Positions 21,114-32,216 of a stretch of 64,000 nt of DNA are shown here, piece after piece (within the stretch, counting starts at the first letter, position 1; each line of letters begins with the position of its first letter). The stretch spans positions 321,599,922 to 321,663,921 of the forward strand of contig CM060926.1 of NCBI GenBank assembly GCA_030737875.1. The letters are read 5' to 3'. A program made the position numbers and the translations under genes. This stretch comes from Allium sativum (taxonomy: Eukaryota > Streptophyta > Magnoliopsida > Asparagales > Amaryllidaceae). Below the pieces are notes generated by a model. That model ran no database searches and was not told the origin of the DNA. It saw only the letters and a list, made by a program, of their open reading frames with translations.

Positions 21114-23656
21114 TGTAACGACCCGCATTCTACGTATCATAGGACCATAGAATATTTATTTCTTCCACTCACGAAGTCGTATGGTCATGTAACTTTGGGA
21201 GACGACTATTGGGGTCATTTTCCATGTTCATGATTTTTGTCGATTTTTAAATGAACATTTTACCCCTAGTTGGTACTGTTTTGGCCATAACTTTTAACTG
21301 AAAAGGAATTTTGACCTAAAACCACTTCCATTAGCTTCGGATGATGGTTTATAATTCCGAGAGTGGTCACATTAGCCAAACGGACTCACCGTTTGGGAGA
21401 TATGGCTGAAACAAGTTTCAGATGGTGAAAAACGGCTTAATTGGGCTTAACCGGGTAATTAGCAGCTAGGCCCAAAGGGGATTTCGGGATTGGAGATGTA
21501 TAGGGGCTGATTAGGGTTAGAAAACATTTCTTTCAACCGCCACTTTCATTCTTGGAACCCTAGCAATGGCCTCCAACATCCAAATCACCTTCTAATCACT
21601 TTCTAATCAAGTTTTGGCTTAATCTACATCAAATTAAGGAGAGAAAACACGAAAGCAAGGCTAAAGCTGCAGTTAGACATTAGTGTTCACCCAAATCAGC
21701 GAGGTTTCAGTTCTGAGAATTTTATTTGTGGCCAAGGTGAGTGATTAGCATCGTTTTGACGCTAATTACAGTTAATTAAGGGTAATTAGTGAAGATTAGC
21801 GAATTTATACACTAATAAATTCTGGAAAAATATCTGTAAATTCGAAAATAATATTTTATGCCTCTAGTAGAAATTTGGTTTAATTTGATTAAGTTTTGTT
21901 AACCCTATGATTAAGTTTTGCTTAAACATGCTTAAGAGAAAAAATGGTGTTTTGGGTATATTTGTTCCATTTTGACATGTAAATTCATTGTTTTGGTGCT
22001 TGTGGTTAGTTTGTTATGTTGCTATGACTGTTTGGGATGATTTGTGATTGATTAGTATAGTTAGATTTGTCGAAAACGTCGTCGAATGGCGTAAACAAGT
22101 TGCTGGAAATAGTTGTAGAAAGTTGTGCAGGGTTTCGGATCGGATCAGATTGGAGACCCGAGCAAAGAACCCGACCCGAACTGGAGTCTGGCACAAAAGA
22201 GGCTTTGCAAAAAGGAAGGCCATGATGGTAAAGCTGGGAATCGGATCAACTTAAGGATGAAGGGCTCAGATCGAAACTTTACACTTGGGAGAACTGGCAA
22301 GAAGGAAGGCCACGCTAATTGAACTGGGATCGGATCAGATAAAGAAGGAGGGATCGGATCGGAGCACGTGAAGAACGAGGAAGCGGATCGGAAGCATGAA
22401 CTGGAAGGGAGATGGCACCCAACCCGACCCGAGGTGGGACATCCGACTCGGAGGAGAACACCCGACCCGAACCGCCGCGATGGAGTGGACCCGAACCGAA
22501 CCGCTATCAGAGGAAGACCATGCACCAACGCAACACAGTGGACCCGACCCGAACCGATGGTTTGAAAGGAACCCGACCCGACCCAGTATTGACCAATAAC
22601 CCGAGATGCAAAGGTAGTCCAATATGGGAAGTTAGAGTTCAGGATCCAGTTGGGAACCGATGAGTTCACTTCATGATTGGGCTTTGCTGCGGGACGTGTG
22701 CCAAGTGGCAGTCGATGTTTATGACTTTGGATCACTATGTATGGGAAGTACGTGAACGGATTCAGGGCTACAATGGCCTAGGTACGACTAAAGGGCTATA
22801 AACCAATGAAGTGGGGTCATTTGTAAAGATTTGGTCATGACTCCATGTGGTAAGCTTGGTAGTAGCAGTAGTTGTACAAGTTGAACTCCGTCACTACTTC
22901 GATGGGTCTAGTGATTGACAGTGGTGGACATCGTATGCTTTACGCACTGAGTGAGAGGTGTGAGGATGGTTGCTATGGTTGATTTGTTTGCTATCATCAT
23001 GACATGCACACCCCACCCCCATATTCTTTACACTATTTATTATGGCACCTTAGAGTACTGTACGGTATGTGGTACTAACTCTTTGGTTGCAGGTCCAGGT
23101 TCAGATATAGTTTAGCATACCTGTTATTGTTCTGTTTAGATGCTTATCGCTCATACCAGGGTTTATGTCTGACCCAGAGTTTTATGTCTCCTCTTATTAC
23201 TCTAGGTGCTCACACAAGCAGACTAGAGACAGGTTAGCTGGTGATGCACGGGTAGATGATCCGGAGACGAGCAGGAGGCTTCCACGTAACATATATATAG
23301 TATTCTCCCTGTGTTGTTGAAGATCACTGCTTGGGCATTAGTGATGCATCTTCTACTTTAGCTTTCTTTTGTTTAGAGACAGTAAATTTGGAAAGTTTTA
23401 ATAAGCTGTAATTGGATTTCCGCTGCTCTGATGTTGATGTTGATTTTAGTTATCAGCTTATGCACTGTCTTACCTGTTTTATGTCAAGTATGCTATTATT
23501 ATTATATTTTACTCCATGCGATGTGAGACATCCTACAGGTTCTTGATTAGTTCGTTCCCTTCTTTCCTTTCTTCCGACGACCGTCCCGTGCTAGTCGGGT
23601 GTGTGTACAGCGCACTTTCGGAGGAAATGCAGACTGGTGCGGGGCCGGCTGTCACA
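21114..23656 (+). repeat. E3 3' LTR
   Basis: It starts TGTAACGACCCGCATTCTACG and ends GGCTGTCACA. It is collinear with the 5' LTR apart from small indels, including the ACCCGA block (about 22130-22600) and the conserved motif (23150-23175). A 196-codon minus-strand open frame across the ACCCGA block is compositional. Confidence 0.93.
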
Positions 23657-23800
23657 GGTGTCTTTAATTGCAAAACTTCATTACTTTATCTATCGCTTAT
23701 GTATACCACTAGGTGTCTTTAATTATATAACCTTATTACATTATCTACCGGTTATGTATACTACTAGGTGTCTTTAATTACATAACCTTATTGGGTTAAG
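23657..23800. repeat. 55-bp tandem repeat (GGTGTCTTTAATT...) in the E1 5' LTR
   Basis: Units start at 23657, 23712 and 23767, 55 bp apart; another partial unit starts at 13807, left of E3. Each has GGTGTCTTTAATT and TATGTATAC. E3 inserted at the first base of one unit, so its target duplication equals the unit start. Confidence 0.85.
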
Positions 23801-25593
23801 TTCGTGGGCCCATATCTAAATATTACCCACTCCCTCTAATTTACTTAACCCACCCACTACCCATCCAATTTTACTTAACCCTAATTAAAGTTCATTGTCA
23901 TACAATCTTTATGGATTAAATTAGGTTAAGTAGTCCAATTCTTAACCATGTCCATTTATGGTTTTATATTGGGCTAAACCTCCCACTTTAGGCGTACAAC
24001 ATGTGGTTGCTGGATATGCAGGTCGGGTCCGGGCAGTCTTATTCCACAGTTGGGCCTAACCTCGTGTCTCATGCCGATTCGTATTTGCGTACATAGACCT
24101 CCCACATTTGATTCAACATTAGTGGCTGTTGGATATGTCGGTCGGGTCCAGGCAGACTTCCACCAATAATATAACCTAACCTCATGTCATAAGTACAATT
24201 TACAATTCCTAATTGTAAATTACTAAACAGTCCAAATTAATCCAAATCTACCTATGTCATTATAGGTAACTATTTCTATGTTTTCCCCAATTGAATTACA
24301 TGTCCCATTTCATATAAATATTACATAAATTGTGCCAATTATAATCCATTTTTCCCTGTTTCCTCTCTATCGTATTCGTACATATTTTAGCGGCATCTTG
24401 GCTATAAAGTAGCCTAGCTACAACAATGAAAAGGGAATATGACAAAGGTGATAGTTTCAACATATCTTGGCATAAAATAAACATAAACTAGTATGATAAC
24501 AAGGTAAATGGTCATGTAATCATCATGGCAAGGTAGGCATAAAAGTGATGAACTTGTAGCAACTACGTTATCAACGCAAAATAATGAGATCTAAATTAAC
24601 CATAAGCTGTCCAAATATTTAGATCTAGCATAGTTAGGGTGACATAGTACATGTTTAGATCTAAAGATGGATTCACATGTCAACTTTACAACATATCTCA
24701 ATGGATTTCAATATGACAGGTGAAAGGTGATTAACATAAAGATCTAGATCTAAGTAATGTTAAAACTGTCCAAATTAACAGATGTACATCCACCATAACA
24801 TGGTTACAAGTCAAGATCCATATAAGCAACACAATCAAATGACCACAATTTCATTAGACCTAGGAAAATAGATCTTCCATGACATAGTATAGGATTTCAC
24901 ATTAACACAGAATAATACTTTACAACTTATCCAATTCATAGTCTTTCAAAATATACTTTTATTTATCTAAACCTAAAAACAACTAGGACTCACAGCGTTA
25001 GGTTTAGAGAATTGAGGAAGAACGGATCTAGAATTTCTTAATTGGATTTGTAGAATATGTTGTTGTAGAAAATGGTCTAGTTCGCACTCCAACAACAGAT
25101 GGCCTCCATGACTTCCAATGAAGAAAATATGAGAAATAGGACACGTATATATAGCTGCTAGACCCCCTGAAACTGAGTGCCACGTCATCCCTAGGGGTGT
25201 CGACACCCATGTGGGTGAGTCGACCCCTAGGTCGACACCCCATCGGTGGGATCGACCCCTAGGTCGACACCCCTCTAGGTTGGTCGACCCCCTAGAGCGG
25301 GAATTTTTTCGCTCAGAGGAATTTTTCAAATTTGAATCCTCTGGATAGAATTATGACTCATCTCTGACACACCTTTGACTCATGCGTATATATAAAATAT
25401 TTCTGGGCGTATACAAAATTAAAACCCTCATAACTTCTTCATACGGTGTCCGTTTACGCATATCAAATGTCTATCTTGAACAGAATTTCGAGACGGACGT
25501 AATGGTGCAGTCTGTTTCATCTAATTCTGAATATTAAATTAATTACTATTTAATTTATTCTCTTTAATGTCATTAAAAATTCGGGGTGTTACA
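23662..25593 (-). mobile_element. E1 5' LTR, 5' portion (right of the E3 insertion)
   Basis: It continues the minus-strand LTR interrupted at 13858 and reaches its start TGTAACACCCCGAATTTTT at 25593. 24367-25593 closely matches the E1 3' LTR at 1517-2740; parts of 23795-24200 match the reverse complement of the E2 LTR (33560-33900), so E1 and E2 are one family. A GTCGAC-rich cluster is at 25192-25290. No gene is seen. Confidence 0.87.
25192..25290. repeat. GTCGAC palindromic cluster in the E1 5' LTR
   Basis: Homologue of 2338-2450: several GTCGAC cores with AGGGG/CCCCT flanks, each a short inverted repeat. Confidence 0.8.
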
Positions 25594-27214
25594 AAATATA
25601 TAACAACATAGGTAAAATTGGCTAATAATGGAATGCCCAGGATTACAGTAATTAGAACTGTAGCTGCGCCTAGACATGAGGTTAGATTACACTTGTGGTG
25701 GAAGTTTTCCCGGAACTGCCTGGCATATCTAACGACTACAAGTGGTGAAACTAATTTGTGGAGTCTAGGTGCACAAATACGAGACGTGCTAAGACCCGAG
25801 GTTAAGCCCGATTTGTGGAATAAGTCTACCCGGACCCGCCCGACATATCTAGCATCCACAAATTATAGGCTTAATGTGGGATGTCTAACATACTATAACC
25901 ATAAATGAATATGTGGTAATAAACCTCGAATAATTAACCTAGTTGAATCCATAGGCATTGTATGAGCACGAACTTGAATAGGGGTTAAGTAAAAATTGTT
26001 TGGACAGTTGGTGGGTTAAGTAAATCTGAGTGGGGTGGGTAATATTTACATATAGACCCACAAACTTAACATCAGGGGGTTTTGTAATTAAAGACACCAA
26101 TAGGTATACATAACCAGTGGAAATCCTAGTGGGGATATAAGACAAGTGGGAGAGCTTATATTATCTTTTGTATGGGACCCATTTCAGTCAGTAACCCATA
26201 TAACGGTATCGAACGAGGGCTCCGCCCTAGGTCGGAGTCGGGGAACGCTTAACGAGCTGATTATAACAGATCCAAACATGGAGGAAGGTGTGGGCGGCAC
26301 AAACCGACCGGGGACATGTGCGTGCATGGGCAGGGTAGATGGGGATAAGACGAACGTGACACCAGTAGATATGGTTGTGCACATTAACGAAGGGTTTCCA
26401 CTTTATGAATTGATACCTCCGACTATGGGGCCGGCTCAGGTATCTACGGAGTAGGGAGCCGATCAATTATGGTAGTGGTTATGGTACATCTAGACTCTGG
26501 TAAGGTTTAGGAGCCTGTTAGGATTGGGTTGCCTGTGGATTGTATGGGGTAAAAACCTATCACAAGAATTAAGCCTAAGTCTACCATCTTATAGTTGTTG
26601 GGATTATCTCATTCCTGGTTATACTTGTATTGGTGCAGAGTAGTCATTAGAGAAGCGTATACACTTTATCATGTTTACCTTGTCATACTTACCTTTTATG
26701 ATGTTATCTTTCTTATCCACCTTATATGCCTTTCATGATACTTTTACTTTTTTACTTGATAAAAGCAACTAGACTCGCCAGACTTTATGTCTGACCCTTT
26801 TTGTTTCCTCTTCTCTCTTCCATTCCCCCCTATGGTTTATAGGGCGTGAATACTAAGGCTTAATCAGGACTCGGTTGTCATCTTGATAGGAAGTGCTTTT
26901 GAAGTATTGCTCAAGTTCTTGTCTTTACTACTATAGCTCTGCTCTTTTGGAGAATTATGCCATTTCTTTTATGTATTTCTATACTCTCATGGTTCAAGAC
27001 AGAAGCTTTATATTATTGTAATAGTTTTTATGTAGTTCCAAACTTGTGATATTTCGGACCACGATGTTATGAATTATGATTTAAATCAAATTTTAAATTT
27101 CGCTGCTATCTTTTATATCTGTCTTGTAATGTTCTATGTCTGTTTGCCTTTAACGCTTTATGAAACTTAATGCATGCTCTTAATGAGTTACATTAACGGG
27201 CGTGGGGTGTCACA
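25594..27214 (+). mobile_element. E2 5' LTR, 3' portion
   Basis: Plus-strand LTR sequence starts abruptly at the E1 boundary inside a region that is continuous in the E2 3' LTR (ATAACAACATAGG at 33449 on). E1 therefore inserted in this LTR, and the LTR start lies left of the window. It ends GTGGGGTGTCACA at 27214. The conserved motif (CTCGCCAGACTTTATGTCTG) is at 26774-26797. About 310 bp around 26450-26770 are missing from the 3' LTR. Short open frames here are not genes. Confidence 0.85.
26774..26797 (+). promoter_or_regulatory. Conserved LTR motif in the E2 5' LTR
   Basis: CTCGCCAGACTTTATGTCTG then ACCC, 417 bp before the LTR end. In the 3' LTR a trimmed copy is at 34355-34373, at a deletion junction. 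Confidence 0.6.
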
Positions 27215-27216
27215 CT

Positions 27217-27227
27217 TGGTATCAGAG
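27217..27227 (+). other. E2 tRNA primer-binding site (TGGTATCAGAG)
   Basis: It follows the LTR end by two bases and is complementary to initiator-Met tRNA. Confidence 0.9.
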
Positions 27228-27392
27228 TTGAAGGTTGCCAAATTAGATAAAAGTTTTTGAAAATTATTTTCAAAAAGATTTTTAGAATAAAGCATTTTCA
27301 AAAAGAAAATTCTATTTTGAAAAACAAATTCCCCAAGTCGTATGTAATATCCTTTGATCTTTTGTCTATATCTCTTTCCTCTTCTTTTCAAC

Positions 27393-28290
27393 ATGTCTGG
27401 GGAACCTAATATTCTAGAGGGCATTACGATACCAGGCTGGTTCCGTAGGTATCTAGAGGCACGACACCTGCCGGAGGTCAAGCTGACGTTCCTCCCCCAG
27501 CTGCACCCGTCGTTCCTCCTCCTCCAAGAGCAGATAATTTCACTTAGATCTACAAAGATTTCTATCCCATGGGAGGGAAGCCATTTTGTGGAACCGAAAC
27601 ATTAGTAGAGGTAAGGAATTGGCTCAAGGAGACCGAGGACTTTTTTTTAATCATTGAAGTGGAAGATCGAAGGAAGATTCAGTTAGCTGCATGGCTACTG
27701 AAAGATGAAGCCTCTTTCTGGTGGAAAGTAACCCAAACTGGACGTCCGGTCGAGACATGAGATGATTTTAGACAGAGTTTTGAAATGAAGTTTCTTTGTC
27801 ATGCAAATGGAGAGGTTCTTGGCACTTAAACAAGGAAACATGTCTTTTAACGAATATCTGAACAAGTTCAGCCGACCGGCGAGATTTGGATTGGAATTGG
27901 TAGACAATCTGCATAACAAAGCTTTGCGATTTGTTAAAGGGCTGAATGAACCCCTTCATGGGTTAGCTATGTCCCATATTCCAATGGGAGCTACTTTTTA
28001 AATCTTATATATATAGCCTTGATGCTTAAGGAACACAAAGGAGAAAAGAAGGAAATTCAGGCTGAGGAAACAAAGCAAAACAAGAAGGTATGGCCCAAGA
28101 AAGGACAATAATAGCAACAACGTAAGAAAGACAGAAAGAATTACAAGGATAAGAGGATGTGTCATAGTTGTGGACGTGAGTGTCACTTGGTCGAGGACTG
28201 CAAAAGAAGAAAGAATACTTGCTTCGATTGTGGAGAGGTTGGACACTTTTCTAGGGAGTGCTCAAAGAAACAGGGACCATTGGAACAAGG
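27393..28290 (+). pseudogene. E2 gag remnant
   Basis: It starts at ATG 27393 (MSGEPNILEGITIPGWFRRYLE), matching E1 gag. The capsid-type block is split over several frames: VRNWLKETEDFF and ASFWWKVTQ in 27569-27760, MERFLALKQGNMSFNEYLNK in 27801-28001. Two zinc knuckles follow near 28158-28265 (CHSCGRECHLVEDC, where Cys replaces the usual Gly before His, and CFDCGEVGHFSREC). Frameshifts and stops make it non-coding as a whole. Its value is as the reference showing which positions in E1 are mutated. Confidence 0.85.
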
Positions 28291-28318
28291 TTAAAGGGCA
28301 GGAGCTTCTAGAGGGCAG

Positions 28319-28762
28319 GTGCATGCTCTCGTGACCAGTGTTCCGGATAGAGGTAGGAAAATTTTCATGGAAGGTTTGATTTCTTTTTCCAATCATCCTA
28401 TTAGAACTCTTTTTGATTTTGGTGCTTCACATTCATTTATATCTAGTTCCATGGTTGAATCTCTGAACTTAAATATGAGTATGGCAGAAGAACACGTTAT
28501 TTTATCAAACCCCATTGGTGGTTCGACTCATTTATCCATGATTTGTCGTGGTTTGAGAATATTTGTCTTAAGCATCGAACTTGAGTGTGACACGTATGTG
28601 CTTGGTTTTATGGGCTACGGTTTGGTTCTAAGGATGGATTGGCTAACCATGTATGGTGTCATTCTGGATTGTGAAAGGAGGGTCGTTAAGGTTCTGACTT
28701 ATCATGGGAGGACCCTCGAGATTTCTTATAACACGAAATGGTCGGTTAGCTTAGTTTCCTAG
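28319..28762 (+). pseudogene. E2 protease
   Basis: Open stretch holding the aspartic protease. TLFDFGASHSFISSSMVESL carries DFGA in place of D-S/T-G-A, and ILDCERRVVKVL closes the domain. The frame ends LVS-stop at TAG 28760-28762; RT continues in the -1 frame, as in E3. The changed triad residue predicts loss of activity. Confidence 0.85.
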
Positions 28763-29582
28763 AGTCTCTTGATGCATCTATCGATGATCTGCAATCTTGT
28801 CCAGTGGTCCGTCATTATCCTAATGTTTTTGATGAGGTACAAGGATTACCTCCGAGGCATGAAAACATATATTTGGTGGACAATGCAAAGCTAGTTGCAT
28901 TACCTGTGCGCCATATGGCTCCAAGGGAAAGGAGGGAGCATAGCAGACAAGTAGGGGAGCTACTTGAGAAAGGATTCATTAGGCGAAGCATATCTGAATG
29001 GGGTGCTCCAGTAGTATTCGCGACTAAGAAGGATGGTTCGCTTCGCTTGTGTGTAGACTATAGGGAGTTGAATAAACTCACAAAGAAGAACAGGAACCTA
29101 CTCCCAAGGATAGATGACTTGTTTGACGAGCTTGTTGGTGCATCGGTATCTCTCAGTTAGACTTGGCCACGGGACTTCATCAGTTGAGGGTGGTTGAGGA
29201 CAGTATAGATAAGACCACTTTTAGGACTCTAGATGGTTTCTTTGAATGGCTTGTAATGCCTTTTTGGTTGATGAATGAACTCGCCTATTTTGTTGATCTG
29301 ATGAGTAGGGTGTTTCGGGAGTTTCTAAATAAATTTTCTGTGGTCTTTGTTGATGACATTTTGATCTTCTCGAAGAGCGAGGAAGAGCATGCCTCACATA
29401 TAAGGGAAGTTTTGAAAAATCTCCATGCGCATCAGCTTATGGAAAAGTTCTCCAAGCGCCATTTTTGGAGAAAAGAGGTGAGATTCCAGGGGAATGTGGT
29501 TTCTAAAGAAGGGATAGCTGTAGATCCTGGAAAGGTGGTTGCAGTTCAGACTAGCAGATTCCAAAGAATGCAACAGAGGTGA
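28763..29582 (+). pseudogene. E2 reverse transcriptase
   Basis: The -1 frame gives the linker [20 protein letters not shown], then RT blocks [41 protein letters not shown] one-base loss and TAG near 29158 shift the frame; it resumes at 29163 ([23 protein letters not shown]) with catalytic FVDD in [17 protein letters not shown] (about 29346-29357). Otherwise the domain order matches E3. It is inactive as read. Confidence 0.87.
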
Positions 29583-30226
29583 GAAGATTTCTAGGGTTAG
29601 CAGGCTATTATATAAAGTACATTAAGGACTTCGCAAAGATATCAGCCCCACTCACCTGGCTGATGAAGAAGAACTTGGAATTTTCATGTGATATAGATTG
29701 TGTTGTTGCTTTCCAATGATTGAAGTGGGCTCTAACAATAGCCCTAGTCTTGACCTTGCTAGATGGAAATAAAGCGTTTACAGTATACGCAGATGCATGT
29801 GGTATAGGGCTTGGTGCGGTTCTAATGCAAGAGGGAAGGGTAGTATGTTATGAACGAAGATAGCTAAGAGTTCATGATAAGAATTACCATACCCACAACT
29901 TAGAGCTAGCTACCATAGTGTTCGCATTTAAGTCATAGCGTCATTATTTACTTGGAGAGAAGTTCGAGTTATAAACAGAACATAAATCTCTCAAGTACTA
30001 GTTCCCGCAAAAGGATCTTAATTTAAGGTAACAAAGGTGGATGGAGTTACTAGCATCATATGGCTTCGAAATTGCTTATACCACTGGCAAGGGTAATGTG
30101 GTGGCAGACGCACTAAGTAGACAGAGGATGACTTTAAGTCCTCTATTTGTGGAAAGGAAAATCTTGGAGTTCATATCAAATTTAGACCCTCCACTGAGCT
30201 TTTGCCTAGTTTGTTTGCATCGCTAG
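29583..30226 (+). pseudogene. E2 RNase H remnant
   Basis: It holds recognisable RNase H words in shifting frames with several stops: [20 protein letters not shown] near 29790, a LELATIVFA-like block near 29900, LLGEKFEL then EHKSLKY near 29960-30000. It ends with the linker FEIAYTTGKGNVVADALSRQ (30068 on). Clearly decayed. Confidence 0.8.
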
Positions 30227-31149
30227 AGATACGACCTACTCTTATGGACCAAATAGGAGCTTCATAGTGAGATGATCCACAAATTTTAGACATCTTAGAT
30301 AAACTCAGTAAAGGGGAGACTTCTAGTCACCTCAACAGATATTCCATGGACAATAAAGGGTGGTTGCGATGAGATGAAAGGCTTTGTGTTCCCCAAACTG
30401 GAAGTTTGATAAAAATAGTCCTAGAAGAAGCACATCATTCTAAGATGACTATTTATCTAGGTGGCCATAAGATTTATAGGGATATGAAGAGGGTTTTCTT
30501 TTGGGTTGGGATGAAGAAAGATGTGGTAGAGTTTGTTTCTCAATGTTTGGTTTGTCAGCAAGTCAAAGCTGAGCAAAAGAAGCCTGGTGGTTTACTTCAT
30601 CCTTTGGAAATTTCGTAGTGGAAGTGGGAGAGCATCTCTATGGATTGCATAGATGGGTTTCTTAGATCAAAGAAAGGCAATACTAGTATTTGGGTTATGG
30701 TGGATAGACTTACGAAGAGCGGTCATTTCATTCCAGTTAAGAGTAAGAAGACGACAACATGGTTGGCAGCAGTTTATGTCCGAGAGTTAGTCTGTCTTCA
30801 TGGAGTACCTTCCAGTATTGTAAGCGACCGTGAACCCATATTCACTAGTGAATTTTGGAGGATCTTGCAAGAAGAATTAGGTACACATTTTTGTTTGAGT
30901 ACCGCTTATCATCCTTAGACCGATGGATAGACGGAGAGGGTGAATAAAGTTCTAGAGGATCTTTTGAGGCTGTTTATCCTAGACTTCGGAGGAACTTGGG
31001 AAGAACATCTTCCTTTAGACGATTTCGCCTACTACAACAGTTACCAAGCTAGCATTGGCATGGCATCTTTTGAAGCGTTATACGGACGACCCTGTAGATC
31101 ACTAACTTGTTTAGTGGGAAGCTTCATAAAGGCTATTACTTGGACCTGA
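30227..31149 (+). pseudogene. E2 integrase finger and core
   Basis: The HHCC finger at 30406-30618 keeps HHSK and CLVCQQ but has Tyr (TIYLGG) where E1 and E3 have the second His. The core follows: SMDCIDGF (first Asp), VMVDRLTKSGHFIPVKS, VSDREPIFTSEFW (second Asp), then two nonsense codons within the TDGQTERVN block near 30918-30930 before ERVNKVLEDLL (Glu). 31021-31149 continues FAYYNSYQASIGMASFEALYGR. Not functional. Confidence 0.85.
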
Positions 31150-31718
31150 TATGGTTAGAGAAACGTCCGAGAAGATTGATCTTATTAGATGATGAATGAA
31201 GATTGCTCAAAATAGGCAGAATCCTATGCAGATAAGAGAAGGACCGACATTGAATTAGAAGTAGGAGATATGGTTTTCGTTAAAGTGTCACCTTTGAGGA
31301 ATTGGTTCGCTTCGGATCTATAGGGAAATTAGATCCAAGATTTGTAGGGCCATTTCCTATAACAGAAAGAATTGGCCAAATGGCCAATAGAATAAAGCCA
31401 CCAGAGAGACTATCCGGCGTTTATGATTTTTTCCGCGTTTCTCATTTGCGGAAGTGCTTGCATAATACCGCAGAATTTGTTGAGCCGAGTATATTGGAAG
31501 AAGCAGAGGTTAAGAAGCTACGCAACAGAGAGGTTAAGTTAATAAAAGTGCAATGGGGAGAAGACAACGAGGATGTGACTTGGAAGGCTGAAGACAAGGA
31601 TTGCGCTTCATACCCTTTCCTTTTTGGGACTATGTTCTTAACTTCTTTTTCCAAGCTTTTATTCGTACTTGCTTCTGTCATTCGTGTGTATCCTATCGAT
31701 CGAATCTTTGACCTTTAG
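31150..31718 (+). pseudogene. E2 integrase C-terminus and chromodomain-like tail
   Basis: After a frame change the integrase C-terminal block resumes ([31 protein letters not shown]). The tail VKLIKVQWGEDNEDVTWKAE and SYPFLFG is the chromodomain-like region, followed by a hydrophobic end shared with E1 (FLTSFSKLLF) that stops at 31718. Confidence 0.82.
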
Positions 31719-32205
31719 ATAGAAAACCCATGATTGTAAACATGTGTTTGAGACATGTTATGTTTGATGGATGCAAGTGGTTGCTTGTGGATGCATATAC
31801 ACACATTGGGCACTAGATCGGCTCACTCACTCTCATACTGCATATGGATGTGTGTGCATTTTCCTTTCTTTTATGGATGAAAATGGTTGTATCATCATAT
31901 GGATGTTGCACTTAGACGAATGATTGTGTACGCATATAGAACTTACATATTATAATAGGATTATTGCATACATATTGGATTCATGGCACTAACGTACATT
32001 GCATTAAGGAGGTCGACTGAATTAGTAGACCGCCGTATCTTCGCATTAGTATTGGGACATATACACACACCTTTGCATATGTTCATAAAAGCATTAGAAG
32101 TATTAAGGATAATGGATGCCGGTGATTGGTGGATGAGTAGATGGATGTGGATGGTAGGATATATATTCTTCTTAATTTAGAGAATTCGGGGAGGAAATCC
32201 TTTGA
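31719..32205 (+). other. E2 3' untranslated internal region with degraded hairpin
   Basis: Non-coding, homologous to E1 2776-3260 in reverse. The hairpin core survives as GAATTCGGGGAGGAAATC at 32183-32200. An open frame at 31983-32180 is not conserved. Confidence 0.6.
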
Positions 32206-32216
32206 GTAGGGGAGAA
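32206..32216 (+). other. E2 polypurine tract
   Basis: AGTAGGGGAGAA-type purine run immediately before the LTR start TGTAATACCCT. Confidence 0.8.

Larger units (their letters stand above)
13859..23656 (+). mobile_element. E3: complete Ty3/gypsy chromovirus, 9.8 kb
   Basis: A full-length element with two LTRs (2555 and 2543 bp), a primer site, gag-protease, RT, RNase H, integrase, a chromodomain-like tail, a hairpin and a polypurine tract, flanked by GGTGT duplications. The gene order PR-RT-RH-INT defines Ty3/gypsy; the C-terminal VRVQW...CTWET block marks a chromovirus. LTRs above 2 kb and a Met primer fit the Tekay/Del group, but that placement is an inference. The two LTRs look highly similar with small indels, so the insertion is younger than E1 and E2. 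Pol carries two nonsense codons and two frame changes, so it is not autonomous as read. Confidence 0.93.

Noticed and set aside
22145..22735. 196-codon minus-strand open frame in the E3 3' LTR
   Set aside because: It lies over the ACCCGA/GATCGG simple repeat, has no domain, and the 5' LTR copy breaks it into shorter frames; open by composition.
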